From assembly GCA_002344525.1 (NCBI GenBank), contig DDTJ01000108.1:21860-85859 (forward strand): 64,000 nucleotides of DNA, read 5' to 3'. Below, piece after piece: positions 17,544 to 27,777 of the stretch (position 1 is the first letter of the stretch; every line of letters begins with the position of its first letter). The notes beneath the pieces are model-generated. The model had not been told where the DNA came from, did no database searches, and saw only the letters and a program-made list of their open reading frames with translations. The stretch is from Akkermansiaceae bacterium UBA2367. GTDB taxonomy: Bacteria > Verrucomicrobiota > Verrucomicrobiia > Verrucomicrobiales > DEV007. The position numbers were made by a program, and so were the translations under genes.

Positions 17544-17951
17544 TCAGACGCGCCGACGGCGGCGCTTGATGTGGAGCTGCGCGAGCGACTTCTGCAAGGC
17601 GAGTTGGGCGGCGGCGACATCCTCGGGCAAGCCCTTTTCGCTCATCGCCTTCTTCGCGCTTTCGATGGCCTTCTCGACGGCGGACTCGTCGATCTCCTCG
17701 GCCCCGAGGGCCATATCGGTGAGGACGGAGACGCGGTCGTTGGAGACCTCGACGATGCCGGTACCGATAGCGAGGAAAGCCTCCTGCCCGTTCTTGAAAT
17801 AGCGAAGCTCGCCGGGTTGGAGCGTCGAGACGATGGGCGCGTGGGACGGGAGGATGCCCAATTCGCCCTCGCCGCCGGGGACGACGACGCTGTCGATCTC
17901 GTCGGAGAAGGCAAGCTTCTCGGGGGTCACGATCTCAAGTCGTATCGACAT
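17544..17951 (-). CDS. atpC: ATP synthase epsilon subunit
   Basis: Last gene of the atp operon. The 135-residue subunit belongs to the central stalk of F1 and can inhibit ATP hydrolysis. The beta-sandwich domain (residues 1-85) shows LEIVTPEKLAFSDEIDSVVV, PGGEGELGILPSHAPIVSTL and ALGTG-like IGTGIVEVSNDRVSVLTD. A two-helix C-terminal domain follows. The end is strongly basic (HIKRRRRRV). The operon's downstream repeat cluster begins within 30 bases of the stop. Confidence 0.96.
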   Translation of the reverse strand: MSIRLEIVTPEKLAFSDEIDSVVVPGGEGELGILPSHAPIVSTLQPGELRYFKNGQEAFLAIGTGIVEVSNDRVSVLTDMALGAEEIDESAVEKAIESAKKAMSEKGLPEDVAAAQLALQKSLAQLHIKRRRRRV

Positions 17952-17992
17952 AGGGTCACGGGTCAGGAGTCACTGGGCACCGGGGGAGAAGA

Positions 17993-19402
<1,410 letters not shown>

Positions 19403-19476
19403 CTGGTGTTGGCTCCTGCTCGTTGAGGGGATTGCTGGTTCTGGTTTTGTAAAGGGACGGTGGGGTTGCGGGCGGC

Positions 19477-20370
19477 TCACTCAAGGGCGCGCATGGCAGT
19501 GGTGATCTCAAGCAGTTCGGAGGTGATCGCGGCCTGGCGCTGCTTGTTGTAATCGAGGGTGAGGTCCTTGATCATCTGCTTGGCGTTGTCGGTCGCGGCC
19601 TTCATCGCGACCATGCGGGCGCTGTGCTCGGAGGCGCGGGATTCGAGGACCATCTGGTAAAGTTCGTAGCCGACGTATTGCGGCACCACGGTGTCGAGGA
19701 CGTCGCGGGCGCTGGGTTCGAAGAGGTAGCCGCCGTAGGCGGGGCCTTCGGATTTCGCGGCGGGCGCGTCCTTGCCCATGCCATGGTAGGCTTTCTTCGC
19801 GCCGAGCTCGATGGGGCTGATCGGCAGCAGGGTCTCCAGATGGGGGTCCTGCCGCATCGTGTTGATGAAGTTTGTGAAGGCGACGCGGACGCGCCCGTAA
19901 CCGCCGGAAAGGAAGCGCTCCATGGCGAACTCGGCGATGGGCTTCGTCTCGGCGACGGAGACGGGGTCTTTCACCGTGAAATCGGCGAGGAGGTTCCGCT
20001 TGAGGCGGGCCATGGCCTGGCGGCCTTTGCTGCCCACGGTGACGAAGTCGGCGTTGGCCGGAACGCGTTCGGCGACGAGGCGGAGGAGGTTCGTGTTGAG
20101 CGGTCCGCAGAGGCCCTTGTCGGTGGTCACGAGAATGACGAGCTCTTTGCCGCCGTCCTGCTCGCGGAGGAGAGGGTGGTCCTCGGCGCTGGTCTGCTCC
20201 TTGAGCTGGTTGATGACCTGGTTCAGCAAGTCGGCGTAGGGTCGCCCGGCGGTGGCCTGGTCCTGCGCCTTCTTCATCTTCGAGGCCGCGACCAACTGCA
20301 TCGCCTTGGTGATCTGGGCGGTGTTCTTGACCGACTTGATGCGTCGGCGGATGTCGCGGAGGTTGGCCAT
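19477..20370 (-). CDS. atpG: ATP synthase gamma subunit
   Basis: The 297-residue rotating central shaft of F1. The N-terminal helix MANLRDIRRRIKSVKNTAQI and the C-terminal helix ending DNAKQMIKDLTLDYNKQRQA, then ITSELLEITTAMRALE, form the coiled-coil shaft. The Rossmann-like middle includes LVTTDKGLCGPLNTNLLRL. Length is close to the family norm with a slightly longer middle domain (about 205-235). Confidence 0.96.
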   Translation of the reverse strand: MANLRDIRRRIKSVKNTAQITKAMQLVAASKMKKAQDQATAGRPYADLLNQVINQLKEQTSAEDHPLLREQDGGKELVILVTTDKGLCGPLNTNLLRLVAERVPANADFVTVGSKGRQAMARLKRNLLADFTVKDPVSVAETKPIAEFAMERFLSGGYGRVRVAFTNFINTMRQDPHLETLLPISPIELGAKKAYHGMGKDAPAAKSEGPAYGGYLFEPSARDVLDTVVPQYVGYELYQMVLESRASEHSARMVAMKAATDNAKQMIKDLTLDYNKQRQAAITSELLEITTAMRALE

Positions 20371-20416
20371 CGAAGAAGTGTGTCAGTTTTCAGTGTTCAG
20401 AAAACAGCAGCAATGA

Positions 20417-21952
<1,536 letters not shown>

Positions 21953-21986
21953 GACGTGGCGTCAGGTGGATCGGTTCGGTGTTTGC

Positions 21987-22382
21987 TCAGTTAAATTGTT
22001 CGGAGAGGCGCTCGATGCGGTTTTTCACGCTGCCGTCCCACACGTCGCTGCCAACGCGGATTTTGACGCCGCCGAGCAGGGCGGGATCGACGGTGAACTC
22101 GGGGGAAACTTGGGGGCCGTATTTTTTCTTCAATTCGGCGGTGACGCGGCTCTTGGTGGCCTCGTCGAGGGCGACGGCGCTGTGGACGACGGCGCGGTTT
22201 TTCTCCACATCGAGGCGGACGAGACGCAGGAAGGCGTCGAGCACCTCCTGGTAGCCGCGGGGGCACGTCTCCTTGAGCTTCGCCACCACCTTCCGCGCCG
22301 TGGACGCGTCGAGCTGCCCGCCCTTCGTCGAGGCGGCGAAGAGCTTCTTGGCGGTGCGGAGGGCCTCTTTGCGGGATTTCAT
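21987..22382 (-). CDS. atpH: ATP synthase delta subunit, short form
   Basis: At 131 residues this is much shorter than the usual 175-180. The C-terminal half is well conserved (FTVDPALLGGVKIRVGSDVW, DGSVKNRIERLSEQF), which joins the peripheral stalk. The N-terminal helical domain that sits on top of the alpha hexamer is compressed to about 70 residues. The reading frame is continuous, and the upstream gap to atpF is only 30 bases. The missing part is therefore a lineage trait or shortening and not a wrong start. Confidence 0.88.
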   Translation of the reverse strand: MKSRKEALRTAKKLFAASTKGGQLDASTARKVVAKLKETCPRGYQEVLDAFLRLVRLDVEKNRAVVHSAVALDEATKSRVTAELKKKYGPQVSPEFTVDPALLGGVKIRVGSDVWDGSVKNRIERLSEQFN

Positions 22383-22412
22383 GGTCGGCGGGAGGAGACG
22401 GCGGAACGCGGA

Positions 22413-22913
22413 TCAGAGGGCGACCTGCCCGACGGCCTCTTCGTTGATGCGCTTCTGGTCCCCCTCGTCGAGCACCTTTCCGGTGACCTTCGAGGTGGCG
22501 TCGATGACGAGGCGGCCGAAGTCGCGCTTCAATTCGTTCAGGGCGCGCTCGTGTTCGAGGCGGGAGGCCTCGCGGGCCTTCTCAAGAATCTGCTGGGCCT
22601 CCTTGACGGCCTCCTGCGTCTTCTGGGCGCGGACGGCGTCGGCGCTGTCGCGAGCCTCGGCGATGAGACGCTCGGCGTCGGCATTGGCCTTGTCGAGGGT
22701 GACGCGGACCTTCTCCTCGGCTTTGGCCATTTCGGCCTTGATGGTTTCAATGTTCGCCTCGCCTTCGGCGATGCGACGGCGGCGCGCCTCCAAGAGCGAG
22801 AGGACGGGACCGAAGGCGAACTTGGCGAGGATGATGTAGACGAGCAGGACGATGATCACCTGCGCGAAGAACTTCGGCCAGTCGAGCCCAAAGGTTTGGA
22901 GGATGTCTGCCAT
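22413..22913 (-). CDS. atpF: ATP synthase b subunit
   Basis: A 166-residue peripheral stalk subunit: one N-terminal membrane helix (FFAQVIIVLLVYIILAKFAF) followed by a long charged coiled coil (about 35-150, with KAEEKVRVTLDKANADAERL) that runs along F1 to the delta subunit. It is read between atpE and atpH in the standard order. Confidence 0.95.
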   Translation of the reverse strand: MADILQTFGLDWPKFFAQVIIVLLVYIILAKFAFGPVLSLLEARRRRIAEGEANIETIKAEMAKAEEKVRVTLDKANADAERLIAEARDSADAVRAQKTQEAVKEAQQILEKAREASRLEHERALNELKRDFGRLVIDATSKVTGKVLDEGDQKRINEEAVGQVAL

Positions 22914-23019
22914 CGTCGTGAGGTGGGTGAAGCCGGAGAGGGAATCGAAAGAGGAATGGGGAAAGGGAGGCCGGAGCGGCCCGCGATCCGGGAGGGGATC
23001 GCGGGCCGACCGGGTAAAA

Positions 23020-23271
23020 TCAGCCGCGGAAGGCCATGATCAGGGCGTAAATCGCGATCGCCTCGGCGAGCGCCATGCCGATGATGCCGATGGTGAGGAT
23101 GTTCCCGAAGGCACCGGGGTTGCGTCCGACGGCTTGGGCGGAGGCCATGCCGATGAGGCCGATGCCGATACCGGCGCCAGCGCCGGCGATGGCGAGGGCG
23201 AAGTTGCCGTTGAAGGAACCAGCGGCCGCGCCTTCAGCGGCGGCGGCGAGAGTCGTGACGATGTCGATCAT
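23020..23271 (-). CDS. atpE: ATP synthase c subunit (proteolipid ring)
   Basis: An 83-residue two-helix hairpin. Helix 1 has the Gly-rich AIAGAGAGIGIGLIGMASAQ, the loop is GRNPGAFG (with the conserved Arg-Asn/Gln-Pro), and helix 2 carries the ion-binding Glu70 in IIGMALAEAIAIYALI. The residue after Glu70 is Ala, and helix 1 lacks the Gln of sodium-coupled rings, so proton coupling is the better reading. The first 20 residues form a small amphipathic lead. Confidence 0.95.
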   Translation of the reverse strand: MIDIVTTLAAAAEGAAAGSFNGNFALAIAGAGAGIGIGLIGMASAQAVGRNPGAFGNILTIGIIGMALAEAIAIYALIMAFRG

Positions 23272-23361
23272 GTTCTTTTTCTAGGATGTGGTTGGGTGTT
23301 GCGCGCCACCGCCCACGCTCCGGGCATGGTCCCGATGGCGAAATTGGCGAAAGTCGATGCT

Positions 23362-24261
23362 TCAGTGATGATCCCCTTCCTCGTGGGTCGTCGAGAGTTT
23401 GATGTAAACCGCGCAGAGCAGGGAAAAGACCGTCGCTTGGAGCGCCCCGACGAGGATCTCCATGAAATAGAAGGGCAGAGGGAAGGCCACCGAGGTGAGG
23501 AAGGCCGCGACAGGGCCGAGTCCCAACTTCGCGCCCAGTTCACCCATCGTGTGGAGCAGGGTCTCCCCGGCGAAGATGTTGCCGAACAGACGGAGGGACA
23601 GGGACATGGGCCGGAAGGCGATGGAGAGAACCTCGATAAGGCCGACAAAAAGGAAGATGGGCATCAGCGCGTATTTCAACACCCCTTGCAGCCCCCCTTT
23701 CGGCCCGAAAATGTGGACGATGGTGCCCCAGAGGCCCAACTCCCGGATCGAGAGGTAGAGCCACACGGCCATGAAGACCACGGCGAGGGCGAGGGTCATG
23801 TTCAAGTCCGCCGTGGCGGGACGCAGCAGCGGCACGTAGGCGGCGTGCCCGTGGTCGTCGACCACGCTGGTGTCGAGGACCAGAGCCGACTTCGTCGGGC
23901 CGAAACCCATCGTGCCGACGCCGGGGATCAACCCGAACCAGTTCGAGACGAGGACGAAAATGAAAATCGTGGCAAGGAGGGGGAAGGCCTTCGGCGCGAC
24001 ATGCTTGCCGACGATGCCCTCGACCTGCCCGTAGAGGAATTCGATGACCAGTTCGACGAAGTTCTGCTTCGGCCCCGGAACCAGCTCCATCCGCTTCGTC
24101 GCGAGACGGGTGAAGAGGAGGATGCCGAGGGTCACGAGGATGGCCACGAAAATGGAGTTGGTGAACCAGCCCAGCTCGGGGAGCGAAGGCGCACCGATCC
24201 CCCCTGCGGCGAGCAGCGGGAGGAAGGAATCAAAGGATGCCATGAGGGTTGGAAGGGCCAT
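23362..24261 (-). CDS. atpB: ATP synthase a subunit
   Basis: A 299-residue membrane subunit that forms the two ion half-channels. It has six hydrophobic segments, with the stator Arg in the helix containing LSLRLFGNIFAGETLLHTMG and the final helix near PLPFYFMEILVGALQATVFS. A start at 24261 is used; an internal ATG at 24243 gives MASFDSF and 293 residues. This is the first gene of the operon; no atpI is present between it and the AsmA-like gene upstream. Confidence 0.96.
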   Translation of the reverse strand: MALPTLMASFDSFLPLLAAGGIGAPSLPELGWFTNSIFVAILVTLGILLFTRLATKRMELVPGPKQNFVELVIEFLYGQVEGIVGKHVAPKAFPLLATIFIFVLVSNWFGLIPGVGTMGFGPTKSALVLDTSVVDDHGHAAYVPLLRPATADLNMTLALAVVFMAVWLYLSIRELGLWGTIVHIFGPKGGLQGVLKYALMPIFLFVGLIEVLSIAFRPMSLSLRLFGNIFAGETLLHTMGELGAKLGLGPVAAFLTSVAFPLPFYFMEILVGALQATVFSLLCAVYIKLSTTHEEGDHH

Positions 24262-24303
24262 CGTCGAAATCGGAGGCGCGGGGGAAACGCTCCAGTAATC
24301 CGG

Positions 24304-24327
24304 CGCGAAAGCGTTGGCTCTTTCGCG
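24304..24327 (-). promoter_or_regulatory. Stem-loop near the 5' end of the atp operon leader
   Basis: An 8 bp perfect stem, CGCGAAAG pairing with CTTTCGCG, encloses an 8-base loop. It lies directly downstream of the predicted start of the atp transcript, where it would cap the 5' end of the message. There is no T-run next to it on the minus strand, so it does not look like a terminator. Confidence 0.5.
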
Positions 24328-24336
24328 GGAAGCCCC

Positions 24337-24364
24337 ATCCTAAACACGGCGGGAACACTCGCAA
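24337..24364 (-). promoter_or_regulatory. Candidate atp operon promoter
   Basis: On the minus strand TTGCGA (24364-24359) and TAGGAT (24342-24337) are separated by 16 bases, a fair match to sigma-70-type elements. Transcription would begin near 24330, about 70 bases before atpB. A Crp/Fnr-type palindrome sits just upstream. Confidence 0.45.
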
Positions 24365-24371
24365 GGCGAAT

Positions 24372-24389
24372 TTGTGAAAAATTTCACAA
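24372..24389. promoter_or_regulatory. Crp/Fnr-type palindrome upstream of the atp operon
   Basis: TTGTGAAAAATTTCACAA is an 8 bp inverted repeat with a 2-base centre. It contains TGTGA-N6-TCACA, the consensus half-sites of the Crp family in E. coli. Its centre lies about 50 bases upstream of the predicted atp transcription start. Nothing else within 60 bases is comparably AT-rich. Whether a Crp-type regulator of this organism reads it is inference. Confidence 0.55.
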
Positions 24390-24434
24390 GCTCCCGCCAG
24401 CCTTGTGCCACGAAGCGCAAAAGGGAGGGAGTGG

Positions 24435-25916
24435 TCACGGCGCTTTCAGAAAGGGCGAGAGCAGTTCGAGCGCCTTCCGGCCCTGTTCGAGGAGGTCGTC
24501 GGACGGCGGGCTCCGCCCCTGCTCCCCGCCCGGAGGAACCGTGCCGGGGCCGAGCAATCCCTTCGCGGCCTCAAGCAAACCCTCGGGCAGATCCTTGACG
24601 ATCGCCTCCCCCGCCGCCGCGACGAGGCGGGCGCTCAAGTCCTCCTTCGGCTGGTCCGCGGTCCCCGCGAGCTTCATCGGCGCCCAGAGGAAACCGTCGC
24701 GGTCCTCGGTGAAGACGAGGCGCTCCGCGCCGGGAATCCAGCGCATCGTGCCGGGCGTCACCCCCACGCGCAACTCGCCGGCGAGTTGCTGCCCGACGAG
24801 ATCGACCTGTCCCTCGACCCGCACGAGCCCGTCGGACTGGAGGACGAGGTTCCGCAGTTCAAGCCGCTCGCCTTCGCGTTTGAAATCGGCCTTGGCCTGG
24901 TTCAGGACGAGCCGCTCGAAGCGCTCCGAACGCGTGTATTTGGCCACGAGGTTCAGGACCGGGATCGACTGGACCACGCCGTCGGAGAGGTTCAGAGTGC
25001 CTTCGTAGACGAGCGCCCCCGGCGCGCCAGTGATGCGGACGGGGCCGTGGACCGTGCCGGAGAGGCGGTCGCGCCATTCGCCCTGGACCAGTTCGTCGAC
25101 GTCGATGGAGGAGATTTGCAGGTCGAGGTCGAAATGCCCGGGATCCTCGAAGCCGATCTCGCCTTTGCCGTCGATGTGGCCGTTTTTGAAGATACCGAGG
25201 GCGCAACGGTCGACGAAGAGTTCGCTCCCCTTCCAGCGCAAGCCGAGATCCTTCAGGGCGATCTCGGGCTGGTCCGGCAGGACGATCTTGCCCCCCTTCC
25301 CCTCGACCGCCCAGAATCCGGTGCGGAAATCGGGCTTCAAGACCGTCCTCGTCCCGTTGAGGAGGAAAACCTGCCCCTCCGCCTTCTCGACCGAAACCCG
25401 CGTCGCCGCCACCGCGATCTCCTCGACCTCGACGCGGTCGGGCAGGTGTTTCGCGAGCCACGCGGGCATCTTCGGGGCGGTCGCCGCCGAGGTCCCCTCC
25501 CCTTCCCAAGCCAGCCCCGCCTTCCGCTGCGGGGAGAAACGCAAATCGAGACGGTTCACCGAGACCTCGGGCACGCGGAAAGCCTTGTCCACGACCCCGC
25601 CCGCCCGCGCCCGCATCCCGTCGAGGGCGAGTTCGGAAAAGCCCGCGTCCTCGCAACCGAACGCCACGAAGCGCTTCGTGTAGACCTCCGAGCCTTTCCA
25701 TTCCAGTTCCGCTAGAGTCACCTCCGAGCGCAGCACCGTGGCGGCGCGTTTCGCAAGCCAGTCGCGGAAACCCTCGCCGCGCAGCCAGCCGTCCACCATC
25801 GACTTCGCCACAAGCAGCCCGACAACAAGCAGGACGAGGAGCGCGCCCCCGGTGATGAGGACGAACTTCAGCGGGTTGAAGGAGCCTTTCGCTTTCTTCC
25901 GGCGCTTCGAGGCCAT
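24435..25916 (-). CDS. AsmA-like envelope protein
   Basis: A 493-residue protein with a Lys/Arg-rich start, one membrane anchor (LKFVLITGGALLVLLVVGLL) and a long beta-rich periplasmic part. The repeated strand-turn pattern (GFEDPGHFDLDLQISSIDVD, LSGTVHGPVRITG, NLSDGVVQSIPVLNLVAKY) is that of AsmA/TamB-like bridge proteins that handle phospholipid between membranes. Similarity to AsmA is by pattern and architecture, not by a diagnostic motif. It precedes the atp operon on the same strand, but the intervening promoter-like region suggests separate transcription. Confidence 0.65.
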   Translation of the reverse strand: MASKRRKKAKGSFNPLKFVLITGGALLVLLVVGLLVAKSMVDGWLRGEGFRDWLAKRAATVLRSEVTLAELEWKGSEVYTKRFVAFGCEDAGFSELALDGMRARAGGVVDKAFRVPEVSVNRLDLRFSPQRKAGLAWEGEGTSAATAPKMPAWLAKHLPDRVEVEEIAVAATRVSVEKAEGQVFLLNGTRTVLKPDFRTGFWAVEGKGGKIVLPDQPEIALKDLGLRWKGSELFVDRCALGIFKNGHIDGKGEIGFEDPGHFDLDLQISSIDVDELVQGEWRDRLSGTVHGPVRITGAPGALVYEGTLNLSDGVVQSIPVLNLVAKYTRSERFERLVLNQAKADFKREGERLELRNLVLQSDGLVRVEGQVDLVGQQLAGELRVGVTPGTMRWIPGAERLVFTEDRDGFLWAPMKLAGTADQPKEDLSARLVAAAGEAIVKDLPEGLLEAAKGLLGPGTVPPGGEQGRSPPSDDLLEQGRKALELLSPFLKAP

Positions 25917-26026
25917 GGGATCAAAGAAACGCCATGCTGGCGGGGGAACAAGGGGAAATCGCAGTTTCCACGTTCCTTCTCATTCCAAGATTGCGTCCGT
26001 GCCGCTTCTCCCGTAAAACCTTCCCT

Positions 26027-27718
26027 GTGCTCGAACTCAAAGACATCCGCTTCGCGATCCAGAAAGGGAAGGACGAGGTCGCCCTCTTGGATCAAATCGA
26101 CCTCCGCGTCCCCACCGGCCACTTCATGGCCATCGTCGGACCCTCTGGATGCGGGAAGTCGACCCTGTTGAAGCTGATCGCCGGGATCAACCAGGAGACC
26201 TCCGGCAGCATCTTCTGGAACGGGCGCAACCTCTCCGAGGAGGGCGACCTCGAAGCCTCCGAGATCGGCTACGTGCCGCAATTCTCCATCGCCTACGAAT
26301 CCCTCACCGTGGAGGAGAACGTCGAGGCCGCCGTGCGCCTCCGCGCCGAAACGAAAAACCGCAAAGCCTTCGACCGGCTCGTCGACCAGGTTCTCGCCTC
26401 GACCGGGCTGGAGGCCCTCCGCGACCGCCCCGTGAAGGTGCTCTCGGGCGGGCAGCGCCGCCGCCTCTCCCTCGCCCTCGAACTCGTCACCGAACCCGTC
26501 CTCCTCCTCTGCGACGAGGTCACCAGCGGCCTCGATCCGAAGAGCGAGCAGGAGATCGTCGAGCTGATGCACCAGCTCAGCCGCCACGAGCACCGCCTCG
26601 TCGCCAACGTCACCCACAGCCTCGCGAACCTCGACCTCTACGACTCCGTCCTCGTCCTCGACGCCGGGCGCGTCGTCTACCACGGCCCGCCGCGGGCGCT
26701 GGAGCACTACTTCTCCGTCGAAAAAGCCGAGGACGTCTACCCGCGCCTCGCCAAACGCAAGACCGAGGAATGGGCCGAGAGCTGGGCGAAGCACCGCGAC
26801 GCCTACGACGACGCCCTCCCCCGCCGCCACGCCTCCACGCCGGAGGCGTCCGTCTCGGCGACCACGCCGGGAGCGGCGGCGCAGTTCCTCGCCCTCTTCC
26901 TGCGGCGGTGGCAGCTCTTCTTCCGCGACAAGGGGCAAATCTTCTTGCAGCTCGCCATCCTCGTCATCTTCCCCTTCCTCGTGGTCGTCTTCGAGCTCGA
27001 CGGAGTCGAGCAGACGCGACGGCTTTCCGAATCGCTCCCCTCGAACCTCGCCGAATACAACGCCGAGCGCGAGGCCATGACCTTCAACCTGAACCTCGGC
27101 GGCCTCGTCTCGGGGCTGGTCATGTTCCAAGTCATCCTCCTCACCCTGATGGGTTCGAACAACTCCGCCCGCGAGATCGCGGGGGAACGGCTCATCTTCG
27201 AGAAGGAGAAGCTGGGCGGCGTCCGCCCCCTAGCCTATCTCTCCAGCAAGGTCGCCTTCCTCTCCGTGCTCGTCCTGCTCCAGTCGCTCTGGATGACGGT
27301 CTTCGTGCAAAGCATCTGCGAAATCCCCTCGCGCTCCATGCTGCCGCACTTCCTCCTCCTGCTCCTCGTCAACGGGGCCATGACCGCGATCTGCCTCGGC
27401 ATCTCCTCCCTCTCCCGCACCGCCGACCAGGCCTCGCTGCTGTCGATCTACCTCGTCGGCTTCCAGCTACCGCTCTCCGGCGCGGTCCTCGCCCTGCCCG
27501 ACTGGGCCGGCTGGCTGACGCGCCCCTTCATCTCCGCCTACTGGAGCTGGTCGGGGATCATGGACGGGATGGAGAAGGACTACCTCCGCTACATCCGAGA
27601 AGTCACCGACACCTGGCTCGGCCCGATGTGGCTGGGCTTCCTCGTCCTGCTCATCCATATCGTCCTCGGCCTCTTCATCTCCTATGTCGGGGTAAAGCGA
27701 CCGCGGTGGGAGAATTGA
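26027..27718 (+). CDS. Fused ABC transporter, ATPase plus ABC-2 permease
   Basis: A 563-residue half-transporter with the order ATPase then membrane domain, like the ABCG/White type. The ATPase (1-250) has Walker A GPSGCGKSTLLKLIAG, Q-loop region YVPQFSIAYESLTVEENVEA, signature LSGGQRRRLSLALELV and Walker B LLLCDEVTSGLDPKSEQE. The permease (about 300-563) has six hydrophobic segments, with the loop NNSAREIAGERLIFEKEKLG typical of ABC-2 exporters. The GTG at 26027 starts the conserved LELKDIRFA; the upstream ATG at 25934 would add 31 unlikely residues. Substrate is unknown, and dimerisation with itself or a partner is needed for function. Confidence 0.9.
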   Translation: MLELKDIRFAIQKGKDEVALLDQIDLRVPTGHFMAIVGPSGCGKSTLLKLIAGINQETSGSIFWNGRNLSEEGDLEASEIGYVPQFSIAYESLTVEENVEAAVRLRAETKNRKAFDRLVDQVLASTGLEALRDRPVKVLSGGQRRRLSLALELVTEPVLLLCDEVTSGLDPKSEQEIVELMHQLSRHEHRLVANVTHSLANLDLYDSVLVLDAGRVVYHGPPRALEHYFSVEKAEDVYPRLAKRKTEEWAESWAKHRDAYDDALPRRHASTPEASVSATTPGAAAQFLALFLRRWQLFFRDKGQIFLQLAILVIFPFLVVVFELDGVEQTRRLSESLPSNLAEYNAEREAMTFNLNLGGLVSGLVMFQVILLTLMGSNNSAREIAGERLIFEKEKLGGVRPLAYLSSKVAFLSVLVLLQSLWMTVFVQSICEIPSRSMLPHFLLLLLVNGAMTAICLGISSLSRTADQASLLSIYLVGFQLPLSGAVLALPDWAGWLTRPFISAYWSWSGIMDGMEKDYLRYIREVTDTWLGPMWLGFLVLLIHIVLGLFISYVGVKRPRWEN

Positions 27719-27777
27719 GCCATCTGCCGATCCTCTCGATTGACTGCAAAACCCGCCTGTCGCCACCCTGCCTGTTG

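Noticed and set aside
23020..23271. Sodium-coupled ATP synthase ring
   Set aside because: The c subunit lacks the Gln in helix 1 and the Ser/Thr pair after the key Glu that sodium rings carry.
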